A stretch of DNA of 64,000 bases from Anthonomus grandis grandis. Its lineage: Eukaryota > Arthropoda > Insecta > Coleoptera > Curculionidae. Within the stretch, counting starts at the first letter, position 1, and each line of letters begins with the position of its first letter. The notes beneath the pieces were generated by a model. It saw nothing but the letters and a program-made list of their open reading frames with translations, was not told where the DNA came from and ran no database searches. Of this stretch, positions 35,401 to 47,400 are shown one piece after another. The translations under genes were made by a program, and so were the position numbers. The stretch covers positions 744,001 through 808,000 of the forward strand of contig NC_065557.1 of NCBI RefSeq assembly GCF_022605725.1, given 5' to 3'.

Positions 35401-38400
35401 GATGAGGATATATGAATGAAAATCAGTTTTTTTTTAACCTACTTCCTATATCATCGTCTCATTTCTTTAATAGTGTCTGGATCTCCTGGAAATTGTGTTT
35501 TTCTCTTTTGGTTTACCAGATTAAACAAGGAAAACATCACTTTGTTCCAGTACTTTTTTAATTCTCAAATAGAGATGAGGATATATGAATGAAAATCAGT
35601 TTTTTTTTAACCTACTTCCTATATCATCGTCTCATTTCTTTAATAGTGTCTGGATCTCCTGGAAATTGTGTTTTTCTCTTTTGGTTTACCAGATTAAACA
35701 AGGAAAACATCACTTTGTTCCAGTACTTTTCTCATTCTTAAATAGAGATGAGGATATATAAATGAGAATCAATTTTTTTTAACCTACTTCCTATATCATC
35801 GTCTCATTTCTTTAATAGTGTCTGGATCTCCTGGAAATTGTGTTTTTCTCTTTTGGTTTACCAGATTAAACAAGGAAAACATCACTTTGTTCCAGTACTT
35901 TTCTAATTCTCAAATAGAGATGAGGATATATGAATGAAAATCAGTTTTTTTTAACCTACTTCCTATATCATCGTCTCATTTCTTTAATAGTGTCTGGATC
36001 TCCTGGAAATTGTGTTTTTCTCTTTTGGTTTGCCGGATTAAACAAGGAAAACATCACTTTGTTCCAGTACTTTTCTAATTCTCAAATAGAGATGAGGATA
36101 TATGAATGAAAATCAGTTTTTTTTAACCTACTTCCTATATCATCGTCTCATTTCTTTAATAGTGTCTGGATCTCCTGGAAATTGTGTTTTTCTCTTTTGG
36201 TTTACCAGATTAAACAAGGAAAACATCACTTTGTTCCAGTACTTTTCTCATTCTTAAATAGAGATGAGGATATATAAATGAGAATCAATTTTTTTTAACC
36301 TACTTCCTATATCATCGTCTCATTTCTTTAATAGTGTCTGGATCTCCTGGAAATTGTGTTTTTCTCTTTTGGTTTACCAGATTAAACAAGGAAAACATCA
36401 CTTTGTTCCAGTACTTTTTTAATTCTCAAATAGAGATGAGGATATATGAATGAAAATCAATTTTTTTAACCTGCTTCCTATATCATCCTCTCTTTTTTTC
36501 TATAGTGCCTGGATCTCCTGGAAATTGTGTTTTTCTCCTTTGGTTTGCCAGATTAAACAAGGAAAACATCACTTTGTTCCAGTACTTTTTTAATTCTCAA
36601 ATAGAGATGAGGATATATAAATCGGAATCAATTTTTTTAACCTACTTCCTATATCATCGTCTCATTTCTTTAATAGTGTCTGGATCTCCTGGAAATTGTG
36701 TTTTTCTCTTTTGGTTTACCAGATTAAACAAGGAAAACATCACTTTGTTCCAGTACTTTTCTCATTCTTAAATAGAGATGAGGATATATAAATGAGAATC
36801 AATTTTTTTTAACCTACTTCCTATATCATCGTCTCATTTCTTTAATAGTGTCTGGATCTCCTGGAAATTGTGTTTTTCTCTTTTGGTTTGCCGGATTAAA
36901 CAAGGAAAACATCACTTTGTTCCAGTACTTTTCTCATTCTTAAATAGAGATGAGGATATATAAATGAGAATCAATTTTTTTTAACCTGCTTCCTATATCA
37001 TCGTCTCATTTCTTTAATAGTGTCTGGATCTCCTGGAAATTGTGTTTTTTTCTTTTGGTTTGCCAAATTAAACAAGGAAAACATCACTTTGTTCCAGTAC
37101 TTTTCTAATTCTCAAATAGAGATGAGGATATATAAATCGGAATCAATTTTTTTAACCTACTTCCTATATCATCGTCTCATTTCTTTAATAGTGTCTGGAT
37201 CTCCTGGAAATTGTGTTTTTTTCTTTTGGTTTGCCAAATTAAACAAGGAAAACATCACTTTGTTCCAGTACTTTTCTCATTCTTAAATAGAGATGAGGAT
37301 ATATAAATGAGAATCAATTTTTTTTAACCTGCTTCCTATATCATCGTCTCATTTCTTTAATAGTGTCTGGATCTCCTGGAAATTGTGTTTTTTTCTTTTG
37401 GTTTGCCAAATTAAACAAGGAAAACATCACTTTGTTCCAGTACTTTTCTAATTCTCAAATAGAGATGAGGATATATAAATCGGAATCAATTTTTTTAACC
37501 TACTTCCTATATCATCGTCTCATTTCTTTAATAGTGTCTGGATCTCCTGGAAATTGTGTTTTTTTCTTTTGGTTTGCCAAATTAAACAAGGAAAACATCA
37601 CTTTGTTCCAGTACTTTTCTCATTCTTAAATAGAGATGAGGATATATAAATGAGAATCAATTTTTTTTAACCTGCTTCCTATATCATCGTCTCATTTCTT
37701 TAATAGTGTCTGGATCTCCTGGAAATTGTGTTTTTTTCTTTTGGTTTGCCAAATTAAACAAGGAAAACATCACTTTGTTCCAGTACTTTTCTAATTCTCA
37801 AATAGAGATGAGGATATATAAATCGGAATCAATTTTTTTAACCTACTTCCTATATCATCGTCTCATTTCTTTAATAGTGTCTGGATCTCCTGGAAATTGT
37901 GTTTTTTTCTTTTGGTTTGCCAAATTAAACAAGGAAAACATCACTTTGTTCCAGTACTTTTCTAATTCTCAAATAGAGATGAGGATATATGAATGAAAAT
38001 CAATTTTTTTAACCTGCTTCCTATATCATCCTCTCTTTTTTTCTATAGTGCCTGGATCTCCTGGAAATTGTGTTTTTCTCTTTTGGTTTACCAGATTAAA
38101 CAAGGAAAACATCACTTTGTTCCAGTACTTTTTTAATTCTCAAATAGAGATGAGGATATATGAATGAAAATCAATTTTTTTAACCTGCTTCCTATATCAT
38201 CCTCTCTTTTTTTCTATAGTGCCTGGATCTCCTGGAAATTGTGTTTTTCTCTTTTGGTTTACCAGATTAAACAAGGAAAACATCACTTTGTTCCAGTACT
38301 TTTCTAATTCTTAAATAGAGATGAGGATATATAAATGAGAATCAATTTTTTAACCTACTTCCTATATCATCCTCTTTTTTTCTATAGTGCCTGGATCTCC

Positions 38401-41400
38401 TGGAAATTGTGTTTTTCTCCTTTGGTTTGCCAGATTAAACAAGGAAAACATCACTTTGTTCCAGTACTTTTTTAATTCTCAAATAGAGATGAGGATATAT
38501 GAATGAAAATCAGTTTTTTTTTAACCTACTTCCTATATCATCGTCTCATTTCTTTAATAGTGTCTGGATCTCCTGGAAATTGTGTTTTTCTCTTTTGGTT
38601 TACCAGATTAAACAAGGAAAACATCACTTTGTTCCAGTACTTTTCTCATTCTTAAATAGAGATGAGGATATATAAATGAGAATCAATTTTTTTTAACCTA
38701 CTTCCTATATCATCGTCTCATTTCTTTAATAGTGTCTGGATCTCCTGGAAATTGTGTTTTTCTCTTTTGGTTTGCCAGATTGAACAAGGAAAACATCACC
38801 TTCTTCCAGTACTTTTCTAATTCTCAAATAGAGATGAGGATATATAAATCGGAATCAATTTTTTTAACCTACTTCCTATATCATCGTCTCATTTCTTTAA
38901 TAGTGTCTGGATCTCCTGGAAATTGTGTTTTTCTCTTTTGGTTTACCAGATTAAACAAGGAAAACATCACTTTGTTCCAGTACTTTTCTCATTCTTAAAT
39001 AGAGATGAGGATATATAAATGAGAATCAATTTTTTTTAACCTACTTCCTATATCATCGTCTCATTTCTTTAATAGTGTCTGGATCTCCTGGAAATTGTGT
39101 TTTTCTCTTTTGGTTTGCCAGATTGAACAAGGAAAACATCACCTTGTTCCAGTACTTTTCTAATTTTCAAATAGAGATGAGGATATATGAATGAAAATCA
39201 GTTTTTTTTAACCTACTTCCTATATCATCGTCTCATTTCTTTAATAGTGTCTGGATCTCCTGGAAATTGTGTTTTTCTCTTTTGGTTTACCAGATTAAAC
39301 AAGGAAAACATCACTTTGTTCCAGTACTTTTCTCATTCTTAAATAGAGATGAGGATATATAAATGAGAATCAATTTTTTTTAACCTACTTCCTATATCAT
39401 CGTCTCATTTCTTTAATAGTGTCTGGATCTCCTGGAAATTGTGTTTTTCTCTTTTGGTTTGCCAGATTGAACAAGGAAAACATCACCTTCTTCCAGTACT
39501 TTTCTAATTCTCAAATAGAGATGAGGATATATAAATCGGAATCAATTTTTTTAACCTACTTCCTATATCATCGTCTCATTTCTTTAATAGTGTCTGGATC
39601 TCCTGGAAATTGTGTTTTTTTCTTTTGGTTTGCCAAATTAAACAAGGAAAACATCACTTTGTTCCAGTACTTTTCTAATTCTCAAATAGAGATGAGGATA
39701 TATGAATGAAAATCAGTTTTTTTTAACCTACTTCCTATATCATCGTCTCATTTCTTTAATAGTGTCTGGATCTCCTGGAAATTGTGTTTTTCTCTTTTGG
39801 TTTACCAGATTAAACAAGGAAAACATCACTTTGTTCCAGTACTTTTTTAATTCTCAAATAGAGATGAGGATATATGAATGAAAATCAGTTTTTTTTTAAC
39901 CTACTTCCTATATCATCGTCTCATTTCTTTAATAGTGTCTGGATCTCCTAGAAATTGTGTTTTTCTCCTTTGGTTTGCCAGATTAAACAAGGAAAACATC
40001 ACTTTGTTCCAGTACTTTTCTCATTCTTAAATAGAGATGAGGATATATAAATGAGAATCAATTTTTTTAACCTGCTTCCTATATCATCGTCTCATTTCTT
40101 TAATAGTGTCTGGATCTCCTAGAAATTGTGTTTTTCTCCTTTGGTTTGCCAGATTAAACAAGGAAAACATCACTTTGTTCCAGTACTTTTCTCATTCTTA
40201 AATAGAGATGAGGATATATAAATGAGAATCAATTTTTTTAACCTGCTTCCTATATCATCCTCTCATTTCTTTAATAGTGTCTGGATCTCCTGGAAATTGT
40301 GTTTTTCTCCTTTGGTTTGCCAGATTAAACAAGGAAAACATCACTTTGTTCCAGTACTTTTCTCATTCTTAAATAGAGATGAGGATATATAAATGAGAAT
40401 CAATTTTTTAACCTACTTCCTATATCATCGTTTTATTTCTTTAATAGTGTCAGGATCTCCTGGAAATTGTGTTTTTCTCTTTTGGTTTGCCAGATTAAAC
40501 AAGGAAAACATCACATTGTTCCAGTACTTTTCTCATTCTTAAATAGAAATGAGGATATATAAATGAAAATCAATTTTTTTTAACCTGCTTCCTATATCAT
40601 CCTCTCTTTTTTTCTATAGTGCCTGGATCTCCTGGAAATTGTGTTTTTCTCTTTTGGTTTACCAGATTAAACAAGGAAAACATCACTTTGTTCCAGTACT
40701 TTTCTCATTCTTAAATAGAGATGAGGATATATAAATGAGAATCAATTTTTTTAACCTGCTTCCTATATCATCCTCTCATTTCTTTAGTAGTGTCTGGATC
40801 TCCTGGAAATTGTGTTTTTCTCTTTTGGTTTGCCAGATTAAACAAGGAAAACATCACATTGTTCCAGTACTTTTCTCATTCTTAAATAGAGATGAGGATA
40901 TATAAATGAGAATCAATTTTTTTAACCTGCTTCCTATATCATCCTCTCATTTCTTTAGTAGTGTCTGGATCTCCTGGAAATTGTGTTTTTCTCTTTTGGT
41001 TTGCCAGATTAAACAAGGAAAACATCACTTTGTTCCAGTACTTTTCTCATTCTTAAATAGAGATGAGGATATATAAATGAGAATCAATTTTTTAACCTAC
41101 TTCCTATATCATCGTTTTATTTCTTTAATAGTGCCCGAATTAACTAGAAACTGAGTTTTTAAAAAAAAAAAACATTTTGTACAGTTTAAAAATTCGTACT
41201 AAATACTCCTTAACATATAAATGAATACTCGATGGTTTCAGGTCGACCTCGAGATCTTGGGAATGACGTGCGCGAGTTGCGTCCACAAGATCGAGTCGAG
41301 TGTGCAAAAAATGCCGGGAATCGTGAGCGCGCAGGTCGCGGTCGCTTTAAAAAAGGGCAAATTCCGGTTCGATCCGGAAGTGACCGGTCCGAGGGACATC

Positions 41401-44400
41401 ATCGACGCGATAAACAAACTGGGGTTCGAGGCGAGACTGTTTAAGAGGGAGCGCGACGATCAGCGACTGCAACAGAGGGAGGAAATTTTAAAGTGGAAAC
41501 GGAGTTTTTTCTATTCGCTTACGTTCGGGCTGCCCAGTATGGTCGCCATGATGTACTTCATGGTCGAAATGTCCAGGGGAAAATCGCACGAGGAGATGTG
41601 CTGTGTGATACCCGGTGAGTTTTAATTATACAGGATGTCAGGGTATAATTTTGGATTAAGGATTTTCTCGGGACTATACTCATAAAAGGCCTCCAATATA
41701 TCGTTTGTTTTTTAGGTCTCTCGCTGGAAAACCTGATAATGTTCCTGCTGTCCACTCCGGTACTGTTGCTGGGCGGTCGCCATTTTTTCATCCAGGCGTA
41801 CAAGGCGCTCAAACACCGCACGACCAACATGGACGTGTTAATCGCGATGGCCACCTCCATTTCTTACACTTATTCGGTCATTGTCGTAATTGCCGCGATG
41901 GTTTTGCAACAAAATACGTCGCCGCAGACGTTTTTCGACACCCCACCCATGCTGCTCGTGTTTATCAGTTTAGGTGAGTAGGATTTAAAAAAAAAAATTA
42001 AGGACATTTAGGTAAGAAAAAATGACTTTAAATTGCAAGAAGAATTTCTTTAAACGCTTGTAGGTTAGGAACATTAACTTAGAATGCTTGGAAGGAACAA
42101 AAATTTACCTGAAAATGCACAGAGCTAGCTAGAAAATAACTTGAAGTAAGAAAAATTAATTCGGTGGCTAGTAGTAGTAAAAAAATGACTTGAAATCTCC
42201 GTAAAAAAGCAAAAACGTTACCCTAAATGGCCGGAAGTAAGCAAAAAATATATTAAATGCCTGGGAGTAAAAATGTATCTAAAACTGCCAGGTAGTAAGA
42301 AAAAATTGCTTAAGATATCTAAAAGTAAAAAAAAATGAGTAGAAAATGCCGTATAAGTTATGCGAAACGAGCTTAGTTGCGCTAAAAAGTAAAAAATAGT
42401 GATCAAATATGCCTGGAAGTAAGGGAAAAAATAACTGAGCAAGATAAACGTAACAAAAAAATCACTTTAAATGTCTGGAAGTTAATTAAATTTCCATTAA
42501 CTGTCTGAACAAGGACTTTTCTTTCTATGCATTGAAATTAATTGAAAAGTTTATTTGACATTTCTGGCAGCCCGATAATTGACATCAAAACTAGAAATAG
42601 CATCAAAACCCATGGAGGAGGAAAAAAGTTACTTTAATTATCTGGAAAGTGATTTCAAACGTTTTGAGGTTCGAAAAAAATTATTCCGGCGTACACAATA
42701 GTCACTTTAAATGCCAGAAATGAACAGATAGTACAAAAAATTGCTTCAGCTAACTGTATAAGCCTAAAAAAATACACAACTCAAATTCATGAAAAATCCA
42801 AGAAATTTCGATAAAATACCTGGAAGCGAGAGAAAATCACTCGACCAGGGTTTCGAGTAATAACTGGTAATAATATAGTAGTGTACATTAATGCTTGATA
42901 AATAAATATCTTAAATTATATAAATATGAATAAATCTATAATATTATATAAAGGACTTCAAATAGTGACAAAAAACTGATTTTTACTGCTTCAAACGTCT
43001 GTAAGTAACAAAAAATGACTTCAGCTGACTGTAAAGAACCAACAAAAAAACTCTCTATAAAATGCCCTGAAGTGGGAAGAAATCACTTGAAATCCCTTTA
43101 AAAGCCTGGAATTAACGAAAATTCACTTCCAGTGCCTATGAAAGTAACGTTTAGAAGTAAAAGATGTACACTGTGTCCCATTTTGGATGAGACTGCAGGG
43201 TATCTCTGTCATTTTTTAAGATAGAGCTTTGCGGTTTTCGCGACCCTGTATCACTTTTTTGTAAAACTTTTAAAGCCACAAACAGAAATATTCTAACTAC
43301 TTTTGTTCCTGAAATACAGGGCGAAAACGAAAATGTTCACTTTTGGAGATGTTATTATTTCTCAGGCCCTGTATAAGATAGAATAAAAATGAAAACTGCT
43401 TATAATAGATATTTTTACATAAAAGTCAGTGGCGTATTTAATTTTTTTTCCCAATGCACTGTTTTTAAGATTGGGCACAAACTTGGTATTTTTTAAATGG
43501 AACACCCTGTATATTTTAACGTCAAATTTTTGCATTTTTTTTTTCTGAATACATTGATGTATCACAACCTAATCTTTGATAAATTTTAGCTCAAAGAATT
43601 AGAAAAATCCATATTTATGTTTATTTTTTTAATAGTAGGCCATGAATTCTTTGACACATGCATAAAAAAATGTTTTGTTTATTGCATTCATGGAAACTAA
43701 GTCACAAACAGACTCAATACATATCAATAATGATGGCTGACGGTGAAAATATGGAATTCCAAAATTTTGAAAAGTATGATATTATAAAATGTTTAAACCT
43801 TTCTAACGAAAATGTCGAAGCGGCGCAGCAATTATATTTAAATAGGTAAAGCTCTAGCTTATTTTATTTTGTTATAAAATTCAAAAAATAAAAAAGATCT
43901 TATTAGGTTTCCAGAAAGACGTCAGCCATCTCGGGCTACGGTATTCCGGTTAAAATCTAATCTTTTAAATTATGGCTGCTATTCAAAACCTAGGCAACCC
44001 CATGTTGATAGAAATGAAGCTGGCGAAATTAATGTTTTAGCGTGTGTGGAAGCAAGACCCCAAATTTCCTGTAGAAAGATAGAGGAAGAGATAGGAGTTT
44101 CCAAAACAAAAGTGCAAAAAATTTTAAAAAAGCACCGTATAAGATAAATATTATTCAAGAATTGCATCCTGACGATCCGTTTAAACGACTGGAATTTTCT
44201 AATTGGTTTTTAACCAAAACTAATGAAGATCCGGATTTTGTAAAAAAGGTAATATGGTCTGACGAATCCCATATAAGCAGTAGTGGCATATTTAATAGGC
44301 AAAATACCAGACATTTGTATCAAGAAAACCAACATATTACTTTTGAATGACAGCAACAAGGCCGATTTGGTTTTAGTGTTTCCTGTTTTGTATTGGGCAC

Positions 44401-47400
44401 TAAAATTGTATATACAATTTTTGAGGGTAGCTTAACTGCCCAACGATATCTAAATATATTGCAAAATAATTTGCCAGAGTTGCTGGAGGACATACCTTTA
44501 GCCCAGCGACATCAAATATATTTCCAGCAAGATGGAGCGCCCGCTCATAATTCAAGGGTAGTTAGAGAATATTTAAGTGCCCATTTTGATAGACGTTGGA
44601 TTGGCACACACGGGCCAATCAGATGGCCCCCGAGGTCACCGGACTTAAGTGTTTTGGACTTTTTTGTATGGTCGTACTTAAAAAATAAAATTTATGCAAA
44701 TCGGCATAATAATATAAATGAACTCCGAGCGACAACTGAAGAAGCATTCATAAACTTACAAAGGCAACCCTTTATAATTTTAAATGCCTTAAGACGAATA
44801 CAGACTGTATGTGGTTTTTGTATAAGACAAAATGGACAGCAGTTTGAACAGTTTTATTAAATTTATATTTGTTGTTTTTTTTTTGGTTTTTGTAATTAAT
44901 TTTCTAATTTGATTCTTGTAATTACTAATTAGTTTTTAATGTTAAACCTGGTCCGATATATTTTTTTTGTTTTTAACATTTTTATGTTTATATTAATATT
45001 TTAAGTTAATGTTTAAAATATAGTTAAATAAACAGGTTTAAATCACATGGCGTTTTAAAAAAGTAATAATTAAATGCATGTGTGTAAGAATTTATGGCCT
45101 ACTATTAAAAACAAAAATAAATTTGGATTTTTCTGATTTTTGAAGCTAAAATTTACTAAAGAATAGGTTGTGATACATCAATGTATTCAGAAAAAAAAAT
45201 GCAAAAATTTGACGTTAAAATATACAGGGTGTTCCATTTAAAAAATACCAAGTTTGTGCCCAATCTTAAAAACAGTGCATTAGAAAAAAAATTAAATACG
45301 CCACTGACTTTTATGTAAAAATATCTATTATAAGCAGTTTTCATTTTTATTCTATCTTATACAGGGCCTGAGAAATAATAACATCTCCAAAAGTGAACAT
45401 TTTCGTTTTCGCCCTGTATTTCAGGAACAAAAGTAGTTAGAATATTTCTGTTTGTGGCTTTAAAAGTTTTACAAAAAAGTGATACAGGGTCGCGAAAACC
45501 GCAAAGCTCTATCTTAAAAAATGACAGAGATACCCTGCAGTCTCATCCAAAATGGGACACAGTGTACATTAACGTAAAGCACAAATAACTTAAAAAATTA
45601 TCTTAAATGCCTGGAAGTTAATGAACCTTTTGTGAACCACCTGAAAGCAGCCAAAGAGTACCTGAAAGTAATAAAAATTACTTCGGCTGACCTTAAAGTA
45701 ACTGAAAATAACTTTAAACCCCTGGAAGTGATATGAAATTACTTTAATTGACCCGAAAACACAACTTCAAATACCTGAAAGTATATACTGCAAACACTAA
45801 GTGCCTTGAAAAACACGCAAAACAATTACTGTATTTGTCTGAAAACTGACTTCGAATGAGTGTGAATAAAAAGTTATCTAAAAGTCCTGGAAGTAACAAA
45901 AAGATTACTCTAATTATGTTAAAAGTAATCTGAAATGCTTGGAAGTACGGAAAAATGACTTGGGATGCCTGGAAGAAACAGACTTCCAGAAATTGGAAAA
46001 AGCGACTTGATATGCGGAAAGTAAAAATTAACTGAAGAACTTCCTAGAAGTAGCAAAAATGTCTAAAGATCCTTAAAAAATTATTTTAGACTACTGGAAG
46101 TAGCACAAGTTGATATCAGTTGTTCCTCTAAAAGTAAGAAAATTGACTTCAATTTCCCGGAAGTAACAAAAAAATCACTTAAAACGCCTGGAAATAAGGA
46201 AAAACTACTTTAGGTACCCGGAAATAACGAAAATCGCCTTGAAATGTCTAAAAGAATTTAAAAATTATTTTAGCTTACTGTAAACTTAACTGTATAAGGT
46301 AAAAAAACTTTGTGTCTTTTTTCACTAAATTTTATTTAAATTCAAAGCCTCTTAAATAATTGACACTATTCAAACATATATACACAGTAGGATCAAAGAG
46401 TAGATAGGGGTAGTTCTTTCAGAAGACACTTATCCTTTGACATGGAAACAAAGTTTGCACATTGCCTGAAAACTTGTGAAAACCGACATAAAATGCCTGA
46501 AAGCAATAGAAAACTAGCTTTAAACGTAGCCAAAAAACCAGGAACCATTAATCGAAAACTTACTGTAAATGCCTTAAAGTAAGTGACAAATTGCTTTAAT
46601 TTTCTGGAAACTCCCTTTGAGTGCCTAGAAGTAAGAGTTTAAGTCGTATGTCTAAGAGGAACAAAAAACTGACTTTAAATGCCTGTAAGTAACAAGAAAT
46701 TAACTCCAGTTTTATGGGAAAAGTGACTTTATTGAAAAATAGCTTAAAGTGTAAAAAAATTAGTTTAGCTTTTTTATGACCTTAAAAAATCCACTATTCA
46801 AATTGCTGAACTAGCTAAAAGAAAGTAATTTCAAATGCTCGAAAAATTCAAGAAATTTCCATAAAACGTCTGAAAGTGGGTGAAAATCACTTGAAAATGC
46901 CCGGAATTAATAAAAAATAATAAATTCAGCTGACTGGAAAACTTCAAGGCATGTAATAACGAAAAAATTACGTTACATAACCCTAGAATACTTCCATGAA
47001 ATGCTAAAAAGTATGAAAAAGTGCCTTTAACTGCCCGAAAAATTACTGTAAAGGTCTGGAAGTGAACAAAAGGAACGTCCATGAAACGTTTTAAAGTAAA
47101 GGAGATGTACTTTTAATGTCTGGACGTAAAGAACCTAAAAAGTAATTTAAAATACTTGGAAATAAATTAAATTTTTGTGAATGTCAAAAGGGGGTAACAG
47201 AAAATAATCTTACCTTACTAGAACACCTTAAATTGACTGGGAGCCAACAACAATTGCATCAAAAAAACCACTTTAAATGCCAGAAAATAAATTTTTAATA
47301 AAAATGACTTTTCATGTGTTGGAATATCATTTTTAATAGAAATTAGAAACTGGAAACAGCGTCACAAGCCTGGAAGTTGATAAAAAATTACTTTAATTAT

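Noticed and set aside
34612..39709. Recurring plus-strand ORFs of 88-96 codons beginning MSGSPGNCVF or MPGSPGNCVF
   Set aside because: They span two satellite 2 monomers. The 343-bp dimer is not a multiple of three, so the frame cannot persist; this is a repeat by-product.
6395..41136. Direct repeats resembling a CRISPR array
   Set aside because: Units are contiguous 172-bp monomers without unique spacers, in a spliced eukaryotic gene region.
41232..41977. Alternative-frame ORFs over ATP7 exons 6 and 7
   Set aside because: The GC-rich exons open other frames; only the frame with GMTCASC and the membrane segments agrees with neighbouring exons.
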